Shown here one piece after another: positions 7,436 through 14,833 of a stretch of DNA of 25,884 bases. Location: contig NZ_JAQIVI010000097.1 in NCBI RefSeq assembly GCF_028618695.1, positions 1-25,884 on the forward strand, read 5' to 3'. Every line of letters begins with the position of its first letter. The stretch's first letter is position 1. The DNA comes from Natrinema soli (GTDB taxonomy: Archaea > Halobacteriota > Halobacteria > Halobacteriales > Natrialbaceae). A program made the translations under genes and the position numbers. Below the pieces are notes generated by a model. The model saw only the letters and a program-made list of their open reading frames with translations, was not told the DNA's origin and ran no database searches.

Positions 7436-8425
7436 ATGAAGTACCTCTACCATCCAAACTCCGTTCTTACGGTCTCTGACCTTGAAACCTTAGCGCTTGA
7501 TCTCCTCTCTGAGATCCCGATTCCCGGAGTCGAAGCCGCAGCCTTCGACTCCGGGATTATCCGACAGACGCTCCTCCAGGCCGCTGTCGATCAGAAATCC
7601 ATCAAGGCTGTCACTGACACCACTCGTGGAACATACTCCGATGACTACACGCTTGCCCAACTTCACACGGTCCCGCCTGCTGAACTCGAAGCAATCGCTA
7701 ACCGCCTTCTCTGTCAGCAGGCGGCGATGATCCTCGGCCCAGTGCCGAGGATCATCTGCCTCGATTTCGTCGATATCCATTATCATGGCTGTCCACACGC
7801 TGGGCCTGGCGTAATCTGTCACACGAAGCCTCGCGATGGCACCTCCCAGTGCCATCGCTACCTTGCTGGATTCATTCTTTGTCGGGCCAAACCACTGGTC
7901 GTCGCAGTCACACCCGTTCGTGGTGATGAACCGAAGAGCGACGCGGTCGAGCGAGTGCTCGACCACGTCGCAGCCCTCCCCTTTGATGTCGCTGGCGTTC
8001 TCGCCGACCGTGGGTTCTACGACGGAACGTCGATCGAGCGACTGGATGCAGTCGCATTAGTCGATCTTCCAGTCGTGCGGCGCGGAAAACAGATGGCGGA
8101 GAAACTCAACACAACAGTATCCTACTGGATGAGTACGTGATGTACGAGGGGAGCGAGCGGTAACTACGCTTCCCGCTCGCGGTCTGTGTCTCCTACCAGC
8201 AGGGCAATCGAGGTAAACACGGCTTAGCTCGTTCGGGCGTAGGTGGCGTGCGATCTGACCGATCGCACGCCGAAAGATGTCGAAGCACTCTACCAGAAGC
8301 GCTCAGCGATCAAGACAGCTTTTCGAACGATGCGTGAAGCGCGTGCACGAACCAGCACGACTGATCCAGTCGTGCGGCTGTTGTTCGTTCTGGTGAGCTT
8401 CCTGTTGCGGAATCGCTGGGTGATG
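7436..8425 (+). pseudogene. ISH3-family transposase, frameshifted and mutated
   Basis: Begins MKYLYHPNSVLTVSDLETLA and follows the ISH3 transposase through IICLDFVDIHYHG (first Asp) and GVLADRGFYDG (second Asp). A frameshift near 8130 gives a stop (YWMST); the true frame resumes as EYVMYEGSER with an in-frame TAA at 8161, then LRFPLAVCVSYQQGNRGKHG. A second shift near 8240 leads to VACDLTDRTPKDVEALYQKR. The expected catalytic Glu in SAIETAFR is Lys (AAG 8312-8314). The 3' end diverges after LLRNRWV (about 8420). Six or more inverted repeats lie inside the coding sequence. Terminal repeats were not found. Confidence 0.88.
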
Positions 8426-8458
8426 CCAGTCGATAGTAATCAGTGTCTTTCCCAACGG

Positions 8459-8729
8459 GGCACTGCTAGATTGAACCTCTCTGTTTGAGTGCTTTGAGAG
8501 GTGGTTGATTATCGAGTGCTTGGTGGCTTCGGTGATGATTGTAATAGGCAGTATAGGCGGTTAGCCACCGCTCGGCGCTGGCCTGACTGCCGTTCCAGGT
8601 TTCGTGAAATCGCTTGATCTGCATTGTATAGGTCTGAAAGAGCTCCTCAACGATGCTGCGGTCGGTGTAGTTGAGATCACCGCTGAGATCAGTTCGAGAG
8701 AGGGTAGTCAGATATCCCATACCATCGAC
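8459..8729 (-). pseudogene. IS6-family transposase C-terminal remnant with one IS end
   Basis: The end GGCACTGCTAGATTGAACCTC at 8459 resembles the 5407 IS6 terminus. The minus frame reads VDGMGYLTTLSRTDLSG, IVEELFQTYTMQIKRFHETW and ends HQALDNQPPLKALKQRGSI (stop at 8466). It keeps the second Asp (VDG) and the Glu (SIVEELF), but everything before VDG at 8729 is missing. It is a different IS6 member from the 5407 element (for example LKQ versus VEEVQN ends). Confidence 0.82.
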
Positions 8730-8889
8730 TAGATTCGGTTACGCAACTACTTCGCAAGCCGACGCCTACCTATTGAGGGGAGAAATGAGGAGGATGTGAA
8801 TGAAAGACTTGTCCTTGGAGGTGGGTCGGTCGCTTCTGAGTTCTCTGTTTCCGTCAGCACTGACAGATCCAGTCTGAGCTAGTGACAGA

Positions 8890-8900
8890 AAGTATAAGTT
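8890..8900 (+). promoter_or_regulatory. putative TATA element before the SHOCT/HhH membrane gene
   Basis: The sequence AAGTATAAGTT lies about 35-40 bases upstream of the ATG at 8933, in an otherwise mixed-composition intergenic region. The spacing fits an archaeal promoter with a short leader. Assignment is by motif and distance only. Confidence 0.35.
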
Positions 8901-8932
8901 GACGGTTACCGAGAAGTGTACATTGAACGATA

Positions 8933-9460
8933 ATGAGTACTGTTCGAGAGACCCTATACCACACGATATACGTGCTTATGACGCTACTCTGTGGAGTCTG
9001 GTTCGGGATCCAGTACGCGATCGGGACTGACCCGGCGGGCCTCTTCTCTCTCGCACTGGTAGTTGTCGTGATCGCCGTTGGAGTCTTACAGTACCAGCCA
9101 CCTGAACGGACGGAGGATACGACAATCTACGACGTTGAGGCTGCTCGCAAAGCGTATGCGGAGGGCCGGATCCCATTGACGGAGATGGAACGGCGTCTCG
9201 ACGTTGCGCTCGACCCACAGTCCAAACAGCTCCGTAAGTATGTCGAGGAAGTGAGCGGGGTCGGACCAGAGATCAGTGCCGCGCTCTCTGCGGAGTATCG
9301 CTCGACGGAGGCGCTTTCGAAAGCATCAAAAACCGACCTGAAGAAGATATACGGAATCGGACCGAACACCTCCCACGCTATCAAACAACAGTTCTCCCAG
9401 CCGGAGGCAAATGAAGAGCGGGAAGCCGCCGACAAGACGTCGTGCGAGAGGACAGAGTGA
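8933..9460 (+). CDS. membrane protein with SHOCT-like and helix-hairpin-helix domains
   Basis: A 175-aa protein. Residues about 8-55 contain two TM helices (IYVLMTLLCGVWFGIQYAIG; LFSLALVVVVIAVGVL). Residues about 65-90 (ARKAYAEGRIPLTEMERRL) match the SHOCT-type short helical motif. Residues about 98-150 carry two hairpin units, EVSGVGPEISAAL and IYGIGPNTSHAIKQQF, characteristic of HhH nucleic-acid or protein binding. The tail is charged. The two TM segments would place the HhH part in the cytoplasm at the membrane. Such pairing is seen in haloarchaeal uncharacterised proteins; DNA tethering to the membrane is a possibility, not shown. The ATG gives the full first helix. Confidence 0.82.
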   Translation: MSTVRETLYHTIYVLMTLLCGVWFGIQYAIGTDPAGLFSLALVVVVIAVGVLQYQPPERTEDTTIYDVEAARKAYAEGRIPLTEMERRLDVALDPQSKQLRKYVEEVSGVGPEISAALSAEYRSTEALSKASKTDLKKIYGIGPNTSHAIKQQFSQPEANEEREAADKTSCERTE

Positions 9461-9659
9461 CAGAGCGGAACGGGTCGGTCCTCCTTGTTGGCACTAGAGG
9501 TGGATTTGCGGGAGAAGGACCATCTGTTCCTCGGTATGAGTGCCGTCCATTCATTTCGGCTAAACCGAGTGTGGTGTTCCCCACATTCAAGAATCGAGCG
9601 ACCTGGCCTGAACTGGCCGCATTCTGTCTCTCGGGCTGCGTGAAATATTACTGAGAGTG

Positions 9660-9869
9660 TTACCCGAAGGTCGACACAGCACGCCCGTGGTTCTTTTGAT
9701 AGAGGAGCACAGTCGCGAGCTCGGCAAGGACGTAGCGGCTTGTGAACACCGGATCATGTTGGTTGCCAGCTGGATTCGCCTCGAACACAGCCATGGCTCG
9801 AGCGTGTTGGTATCGTCCTCTACGCATGCCGCGTGAACCGCTTGCCCCAACATACGACTGTATTGTCAT
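9660..9869 (-). pseudogene. PIN-domain (VapC-like) toxin/nuclease remnant
   Basis: The minus frame HARAMAVFEANPAGNQHDPV and FTSRYVLAELATVLLYQKNH has the PIN pattern (acidic-residue region, then F.TSRYVL.EL). A second frame upstream reads VEDDTN directly before, so joining the two as DDTN-HARAMAVF would need a single-base shift near 9810. The N-terminal catalytic Asp segment and the C-terminal half of a normal domain of about 130 aa are missing; the gene stops at RAVSTFG. No antitoxin gene is visible alongside. Confidence 0.5.
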
Positions 9870-10023
9870 AATTCATGCTGTTCCGGATGTCCCCCACCGT
9901 AGCGGACAAATAGTTCACATATTTATTCCAACCCGATCCGATATATTTACCTTCCCAACGTTAAATATTGGAAGTGTATCCAGTGGCAGTGATTGTCTCT
10001 GGATATGGCGAGAAACAATACCA

Positions 10024-11082
10024 ATGTCTTCACAAACAGTACCTAGCGGTCATACCATACTTCAAGCACAGGTTCCTGGTTTCCTTGAGGAAACCATCGC
10101 AAACATTATCGCATTTATTCCCGCGATCTTCGGTGCCGTTATTATCCTCTTGATCGGCTGGATCCTCGGCCGAATTATCGGGGGAGTTACTACCCGAATC
10201 CTTGAGGGTATCGGCCTCTCAGAACATACTCGGGGCACACCGCTCGAAAGCGATACTGATACCGACGGTGGTATCGCCAGCGCAATCGGCACGCTCGTCG
10301 CGTACATCGTGTATTTCTACGCTGCACTCGCTGCGGCTGACGTACTCGAAATCGAAATTCTCTCGGAATCGCTTTCAGAGATTGGTGCGTTTCTCCCGGT
10401 CATCTTCTCAGCCGCGGTCATCCTCGTTATTGGTTTCATTATTGGTCAACGACTTGGTGACATCGTCGCAGGAATCGTCAGAGGCTTCGGGCTTCGCACC
10501 CATATTCGAGGGACACCATTAGAAGATGTAGCCACCTCCGTTGGCGGCATCGGAACCGCTACTGGGAAACTCGTTGAGTACGCTGTTTACTTCTTCACAT
10601 TGTTGACTGCAGCGGATGCACTTGGTATCACGGCCCTCTCACAGCTTTTGAACGACTTTGCAGCCTTCGTTCCAGCCCTAATCGGTGGTCTGCTCGTGCT
10701 AGTCATCGGCGTCTTCGTGGCAGATGCTCTCGAGGATATCGTCGCCAATGTTGACGCAACCCGGCTGACGACACTGGCTGGACTCGGCGTAAAACTGTTC
10801 GTCTACTATATCACGATCACGATCGCACTGGATACGATCGGCTTCAGCACAACCGTGTTGACAACACTCTTCACAGCGGCAGTGGCAGCGTTCTTCGGCG
10901 CGCTCGGAGTGGCGCTGGCACTGGCGGTTGCCATCGGCGTTGGCTGGGGAAGCAAGGATTACGTTGCGGAGAATATCGAAGACTGGATGGCCAGTGCACG
11001 ACGGAGTGTTTCCGGACTTGGTGAGGAGTCACACACTCGGTCGACGGATGACTTCGATTCATCGAATCCAACTGACGACTAA
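10024..11082 (+). CDS. multi-TM protein with repeated MscS-type conserved TM helices
   Basis: A 352-aa protein starting at ATG 10024 (MSSQTVPSGHTILQAQVPGF). Upstream in-frame codons lack family character, so the longer version is rejected. It has an internal repeat: FIPAIFGAVIILLIGWILGR...GLSEHTRGTPLE is echoed by FLPVIFSAAVILVIGFIIGQ...GLRTHIRGTPLE, and again partly by FVPALIGGLLVLVIGVFVAD. About eight TM segments are followed by a short polar tail (EESHTRSTDDFDSSNPTDD). The repeats match the conserved TM-helix family found near small mechanosensitive channels; the MscS beta domain is absent. A role in osmotic release or membrane-tension sensing is inferred. A decayed MscS gene lies at 12553. 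Confidence 0.85.
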   Translation: MSSQTVPSGHTILQAQVPGFLEETIANIIAFIPAIFGAVIILLIGWILGRIIGGVTTRILEGIGLSEHTRGTPLESDTDTDGGIASAIGTLVAYIVYFYAALAAADVLEIEILSESLSEIGAFLPVIFSAAVILVIGFIIGQRLGDIVAGIVRGFGLRTHIRGTPLEDVATSVGGIGTATGKLVEYAVYFFTLLTAADALGITALSQLLNDFAAFVPALIGGLLVLVIGVFVADALEDIVANVDATRLTTLAGLGVKLFVYYITITIALDTIGFSTTVLTTLFTAAVAAFFGALGVALALAVAIGVGWGSKDYVAENIEDWMASARRSVSGLGEESHTRSTDDFDSSNPTDD

Positions 11083-11377
11083 CGGGATTGATCTCGTAGT
11101 TAGGGCCTGAACAATCCATTTTTAACTGACTGAGATCGATGTCGGAGAGACAGTCAATTAATGCTGATTCTATCCTATCTCCTGTCTAGCAGACCCGAGT
11201 GCCAGATGGACAGATGCCCGGACCGTGTAGTGGAAAGAGAGAATACTCGAACTGGAGGAGGCGTAGCACAGCGAGCATTGGCCCCGTTCCGCCCAGCGAG
11301 GGACTTGACCGCCGGACTCTCCGTATGATGAAACCACTGAATGAGAAAGCGACGTAGGTAAGCAGAACCGGACCTAA

Positions 11378-11530
11378 TTAGATACCGATATCTCCGCCAC
11401 CGAGGTCGCCGACATCACCCAGATCCAGCTGTGACATCAACTTTTGGCGTTTTTCCTCTGGTAGGTTCTCAATCAGGGTCTGTAGGTCGTCAACATCGAC
11501 TTCTTCGGGGTTTGGCAGGTTAGCGCTCAT
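11378..11530 (-). CDS. small acidic 50-aa hypothetical protein
   Basis: Starts at ATG 11528-11530 and ends TAA 11378-11380. The sequence MSANLPNPEEVDVDDLQTLI, ENLPEEKRQKLMSQLDLG, then a Gly/Asp tail DVGDLGGGDIGI, predicts two short helices and a glycine-rich end. Strongly acidic, no cysteine. Upstream on its strand, TATATAAAATCC (11584-11595) could be a promoter, although 55 bases away. Codon use is host-like. Family not recognised. The sequence from 11083 to 11377 shows no gene. Confidence 0.6.
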   Translation of the reverse strand: MSANLPNPEEVDVDDLQTLIENLPEEKRQKLMSQLDLGDVGDLGGGDIGI

Positions 11531-11620
11531 GTTGTACCTCCACTGGCAGTGGACGTCTTCAAGGACTAAAATAGCTATTCAGGATTTTATATATGAGTTG
11601 CAAGAAGAGAATTATTACAG

Positions 11621-11749
11621 TCACTCGTATTGTCCGCGGTTTTTAATGTCTCGAGCGACGGTCGAATGGGTCGGCTTGATTCGGTCAGTGACCTCTCGGT
11701 AGAAGTGACCGATGTCACGCTCCAGGAGGGTCCGAACGACGATGGCGGA
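11621..11749 (-). pseudogene. HTH-protein C-terminal fragment
   Basis: An open frame without a start reads SAIVVRTLLERDIGHFYREV and TDRIKPTHSTVARDIKNRGQYE, then TGA (11621-11623), preceded by an in-frame TAA at 11750. The segment FYREVTDRI..THSTVARDI is a helix-turn-helix recognition pattern. It looks like the end of a lost regulator gene. Confidence is limited by length. Confidence 0.35.
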
Positions 11750-12093
11750 TTAAGCTGTTGCCAAGTAGCTAATAGATATCGAACCGCTTGCTCGTGCCGT
11801 CCTTTAGGATGACCATCACCATGGTCAGATCTCTGGGACGACCCCTGCACCATAGTATATGTGTCGCTAGTCCAGATACTCACTGCAGTTGCGTAGAAAT
11901 TAATAATCGTCATCCGTGGGGTTTCCTCTTAGATGACCCCATTAACCATGTCGTCCCTAATTTTCTATAATAAATATAATTATTTATAAATATATTGCAA
12001 ATTTATATATTTAATTTTTAATTATAGATAATGAGATAATTGATATTCACCACTCCTTGAAGAGACATGGCTTCCGCTTGCTATACGTCTCGA
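11750..12093. other. gene-free interval with a very AT-rich core
   Basis: No coding frame is supported. Positions about 11965-12050 are almost pure A/T (ATAATTATTTATAAATATAT type), strikingly different from the surrounding sequence. Such tracts can be promoters, curved DNA or integration hot spots; nothing here identifies which. Confidence 0.5.
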
Positions 12094-12486
12094 TCACCGA
12101 TTCCGAAGACTCTCTCGGACGAGAAAGTTAATCGCAGCATTGCGGCTCATCCCGTGGCTGTCGACGAATTCGTCGAGGCCGTTGATAAACTGGATTACGT
12201 GCAGCGTGTCCGGATCGTTTAACCCGAGCTCGTCGACGCCCAATAGGACTGGGTCGTCGAACTCCGCGGCGCTGATCTTTTCCTCGGTGAGTTTCGTGCT
12301 CGAGGATTTCCCGACACCGACGCCGTCGGAGACAATCGACACCAACTCGTATGACGTGACGTTGTGCTCGCTGTCGTAGATTGCCTGATGACGTCCTCGA
12401 AGTCTGCGAGCAGTTGCTTCAAAAGGGTCATCTTCTCCACATCTGTATACTGGGAGTGAACCAGCACCGGAGAATGTGTATCAATT
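12094..12486 (-). pseudogene. hypothetical gene lacking its start
   Basis: The frame is open from about 12486 with no ATG or GTG until GTG 12345. It reads YTFSGAGSLPVYRCGEDD, PFEATARRLRGRHQAIYDSE, YELVSIVSDGVGVGKSSSTK and ends EFVDSHGMSRNAAINFLVRE SLRNR. Codon use through the whole stretch is haloarchaeal, so the protein was longer than the 83 codons after GTG. The GVGVGKSSSTK segment resembles a P-loop only loosely and is not assigned. It is probably 5' truncated, adjacent to the MscS fragment that points the other way. Confidence 0.4.
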
Positions 12487-12552
12487 AGTTTGACCAACCT
12501 AGAGGTTATAAAGGGTATTTCGGTCACCGATAATATCACTGCCACCGGGTGA

Positions 12553-13059
12553 TACATTCCGTTCCACCGCTATCGAGAGATTCTGACTCCTGTCCTTGAT
12601 GAGGGCGGGGCAAGTAAGCGAGAGACCACGAAACTCGACACGTTCGACAACCAGCTCGTCACCGTGCCGAACAGCGACCTCGCGAATGCAGCCCTAGTAA
12701 ACAACGAAGCGAACGACGAGCGTCGGGTATCGGTTGGGTTCGGCATCGGCTATGAGGACAGCATTGAACAGGCACGCGATGCGATCATCGACGAAGGGTC
12801 GCGCATCGAGGGCGTGCTCGACGACCCCGAGCCGACCGCCCCGATCACGGAACTGGGCGACTCGACTGTGGTGCTCTCGGGACGGATCTGGATGAACCCC
12901 GAGGAAAGCAGCTACGGGGCGGTCCGCGCACGGTTCGTCGAGGCCGTCAAGGAGCGCTTCGATGCCGAGGGGCTCGATATGCCGTATCCCAACACCGAAC
13001 TCTCCGGGGACATCGAGGTCACGAACGCCAGTAAAATCGAGACGATCGCTGACGACTGA
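12553..13059 (+). pseudogene. MscS mechanosensitive channel, C-terminal half only
   Basis: The frame opens right after a TGA (12550-12552) and has no proper start. TTKLDTFDNQLVTVPNSDLA is the end of the MscS beta domain (…V.VPNS.L), followed by VSVGFGIGYEDSIEQARDAI, the alpha/beta C-terminal cage domain, and FVEAVKERFDAEGLDMPYPN before the end at IETIADD. The TM helices and pore are missing. The family is normally 270-300 aa for this type; about 168 codons remain. It is truncated at its 5' end by rearrangement. The GTG at 12664 could at most yield the soluble domain. Confidence 0.82.
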
Positions 13060-13080
13060 CACTGCGTCCCGCGGACTGCT

Positions 13081-13300
13081 CGTTTAGCAGTCATAGGTAA
13101 CGTACTTTTCTGACTTGATGATAAAAATGAAGAATGATTTCTGAGATCTTGCTCTTTCCTGCCCTGTTGAATAGCTTTTCTACAGCTCACCAAAGAGGGA
13201 AAACTGTAGCGTAGGTCTATTTGTTTAGCAGCCGTAGATACCGTACTTATCTGGATTGGTGGCAAGAATGAAGAGTAATTTCTGAGATGTTGTCCTTCGG
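13081..13300. repeat. imperfect direct repeat, two copies of about 78 bp
   Basis: Copy A (13081-13158) and copy B (13222-13299) share GTTTAGCAG, CGTACTT.TCTG, AATGAAGA and ATTTCTGAGAT in the same order and spacing, with scattered substitutions. A chance ORF across them shows the same internal duplication (…HSSFL…ST.…AK.). No coding function is suggested. Confidence 0.7.
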
Positions 13301-13358
13301 CCTCTCGTTCGCGGCTGTAGCGCACCTATCCCGACGCCGTACCTCTATTCAACAGAGC
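13161..13358. mobile_element. MITE-like element with TGTTGAATAG termini
   Basis: GCCCTGTTGAATAG at 13161-13174 faces its inverted partner GCTCTGTTGAATAG (rc of 13345-13358), 13 of 14 bases identical, bounding 198 bp without a gene. The termini resemble the presumed left end of the ISH9-like element at 2708 (GTGTTGAATAGC), so an ISH9-type transposase is a plausible mover. Flanking target duplications are not evident. Confidence 0.5.
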
Positions 13359-13392
13359 AGAAATTACCGTAACCCTACGCCGTCTCCCATTT

Positions 13393-13521
13393 TCAATAGA
13401 GCACTTTGATCCACTTCGTTACCGTGGGTTTCGACGCATCGACGTTTCGTGCGACCTCCCGATAGGATGCATCAGGATTGCCCTCGTAGTATTGACGGAC
13501 TTGGTGGCGGGCGTGCGAATT
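13393..13521 (-). pseudogene. homeodomain-like HTH fragment
   Basis: In a frame shifted relative to the gene at 13419-13688, the minus strand reads NSHARHQVRQYYEGNPDASY and REVARNVDASKPTVTKWIKVLY before TGA (13393-13395). This is a convincing HTH (YREVARNVDASKPTVTKWIK). An in-frame TAA lies just before it. It is probably the second HTH of the upstream gene put out of frame by an indel near 13530. Confidence 0.5.
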
Positions 13522-13688
13522 TTAGTGAGGGCACTATTATTTTGCAGTCGCTTTCTTGCACTGTTCACTGTCTTTTGTCCGACGCCCAGCTTATCCGCGA
13601 CTTGTCTCTCGGTCTCGTACTTGTCGAGAACCAGGCCGTCATCGTCGCGAGGCCATGTCGCTTTGATGTAGTTTCTCGCCACCTTCAT
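13419..13688 (-). CDS. HTH DNA-binding protein, 3' end probably frameshifted
   Basis: From ATG 13686-13688 (MKVARNYIKATWPRDDDGLV) an HTH follows: ETERQVADKLGVGQKTVNSA RKRLQ. After QNNSAL the frame becomes unlike protein, while the adjacent frame (13393-13521) carries another HTH, so a one- or two-base indel is likely. The native protein would then have two HTH motifs in about 95-100 aa. It is divergent from the zinc-ribbon gene at 13714, with only 25 bp between their start codons. It belongs to the provirus-like module and may be a replication or regulatory factor. Confidence 0.5.
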   Translation of the reverse strand: MKVARNYIKATWPRDDDGLVLDKYETERQVADKLGVGQKTVNSARKRLQNNSALTKIRTPATKSVNTTRAILMHPIGRSHETSMRRNPR

Positions 13689-14088
13689 TACCACTCTTCT
13701 CAGATTGGTTTCTATGCCACTTTGTGACAACTGCGGCCAAGAGGTCAAGCGGACGTGGAAGCATACGTCGAGTGAGGAATATGACTGGGTTTGTGGCGAC
13801 TGCCACCCAGAAGTAGACACTCCGATTTAGTCGTCGCCCTCGCGCATGAACGTACTCGTCGGGATATGCGAATCGGTAAACGTCGGTGGCCTTGCGGACG
13901 GTCTCTTTCGAGATGCCGATTTGTTCACCTCCGTCCTCTCGCCATTCGCCAGAATTAGGGGACGCAAAATTTTGCGTGCCTTCCCCACCTTCGGACATCC
14001 GGTCTTTAGCCATGGACCGTGCGGTTTCTTCGAGTACCAACGCTTCCTGTGCCTGTTGCCCTGGTGGATTTGTCTAGGCGTCAGTCAT
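13639..14088 (-). pseudogene. HTH protein interrupted by an early TAG
   Basis: The ATG (14086-14088) overlaps the TGA of the zinc-finger gene (ATGA) and reads MTDA, then TAG, then TNPPGQQAQEALVLEETARS, MAKDRMSEGGEGTQ, EQIGISKETVRKATDVYRFA YPDEYV. The QIGISKETVRKATDVY stretch is an HTH. The TAG is one step from CAG (Gln). ATG 14025 could give a shorter product. After about 13820 the open frame runs antisense to the zinc-ribbon gene and loses protein character, so the true 3' end is uncertain and may have been lost by rearrangement. Confidence 0.5.
13714..13830 (+). CDS. zinc-ribbon mini-protein (38 aa)
   Basis: MPLCDNCGQEVKRTWKHTSS and EEYDWVCGDCHPEVDTPI form a compact protein with C4-DN-C7 and C27-GD-C30, a clean zinc ribbon. 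It differs from the IRVFG family in its spacing and core (no VFG motif). It lies opposite the 3' end of the minus-strand HTH frame, and the cysteine pattern argues that this strand is the coding one. Its ATG is 25 bp from the divergent gene at 13688. Function unknown; nucleic-acid binding is plausible. Confidence 0.65.
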   Translation: MPLCDNCGQEVKRTWKHTSSEEYDWVCGDCHPEVDTPI

Positions 14089-14231
14089 TCACTCGGGGTG
14101 GGAGCTCCGTCACCGTCACTCAGTTCTCGACGAGTCATGCAGTTGGGGCAGCCGTGTACTTCACCTTCAATGCCGAACACTCGAATGAAGTCTTGAGTAA
14201 CAAACCCTCCGCACTCGTCACATTCGGGCAT
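14085..14231 (-). CDS. small CxxC zinc-finger protein (DUF7563-like)
   Basis: A 48-aa protein: MPECDECGGFVTQDFIRVFG, then IEGEVHGCPNCMTRREL. Cys pairs are C4/C7 and C28/C31. It is the nearest paralogue of the protein at 130-279. Its ATG begins on the base right after the TAG of the ribbon-helix-helix gene (14232-14234), and its TGA overlaps the next ATG, so three genes form a tightly coupled operon. The conserved order (small protein, zinc finger, MTD… ORF) in two loci suggests a functional unit from related mobile elements. Confidence 0.82.
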   Translation of the reverse strand: MPECDECGGFVTQDFIRVFGIEGEVHGCPNCMTRRELSDGDGAPTPSE

Positions 14232-14546
14232 CTATTCGGCCCCCTCAGTTGGCATCCCGGTGATAAGCCACTTTGCGCGTGTGACGATCCCGGCCTGGGC
14301 CTTGCGTTCGGATAGACTCTTCTCACGTTCGACGTACTCGACTAACTCAGTCACTTCGTCTTGGCGTTTGTTCGTGGCCGTGAGTTGCCGCTGTAACCTA
14401 TCCCGTTCGTTCTCGAGGTCGTCGTACTCGAGTCCCTGTTGAATAAGCTCACGAGCTACTGCGGACTTGCTCATGTCGCTCTCGTCGGCTCTCGCTTCGA
14501 TCTCGTCGTGTGTATCGGAATCGACACGGGTTGTAACGGTTTTCAT
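14232..14546 (-). CDS. ribbon-helix-helix plus coiled-coil DNA-binding protein
   Basis: A 104-aa protein. Residues 1-40 (MKTVTTRVDSDTHDEIEARA, SDMSKSAVARELIQQGLE) have the beta-helix-helix pattern of Arc/CopG/MetJ repressors. Residues about 44-75 are a coiled coil (LENERDRLQRQLTATNKRQ). The C-terminus (EKSLSERKAQAGIVTRAKWL ITGM) is conserved in the remnant at 17216-17400. RHH proteins dimerise to bind operators or centromere-like sites, so a repressor or partition role is plausible. It is the first gene of the operon with the zinc finger. Start ATG 14544-14546. Confidence 0.8.
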   Translation of the reverse strand: MKTVTTRVDSDTHDEIEARADESDMSKSAVARELIQQGLEYDDLENERDRLQRQLTATNKRQDEVTELVEYVEREKSLSERKAQAGIVTRAKWLITGMPTEGAE

Positions 14547-14713
14547 ACTCGGCGATACGTTGGTGACACTATCCGTTACGAGCGTATTATCTTGAAAATC
14601 AGTCAGACGCGCGTCAGACGGTTAGTCGTCGGAAATTGTCCTCCATTCGGATTGGTCCTCCCCGCTGGGGAACTCAAGTTCATCTATAGTAGCCGCTGCA
14701 AGTCAACGCACAC

Positions 14714-14740
14714 CTGATCGCACGACAGCTGTGCGATCAG
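14714..14740. promoter_or_regulatory. perfect 10-bp palindrome, candidate operator or terminator
   Basis: CTGATCGCAC (14714-14723), a 7-base spacer, then GTGCGATCAG (14731-14740). Pairing extends outward with CACAC/GTGTG after a one-base bulge. It sits between the end of the winged-HTH gene (14834) and the start of the RHH gene (14546), both on the minus strand. No T-tract follows, so an operator for one of these regulators is at least as likely as a terminator. Otherwise the 14547-14833 interval is empty. Confidence 0.5.
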
Positions 14741-14833
14741 TGTGTAAATAGTTGCAGTTGTTACTGTAGGGCGTCTGTTTTTCGAGTCTCTTTAGTCGTC
14801 TCTTGAGTTTCTTGAGTCCGTTCGGGGGATGAT

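Noticed and set aside
12912..13325. 137-aa minus-strand ORF with an internal protein duplication
   Set aside because: It runs antisense through the MscS fragment and into the DNA direct repeat; the duplicated residues only mirror the repeated DNA.
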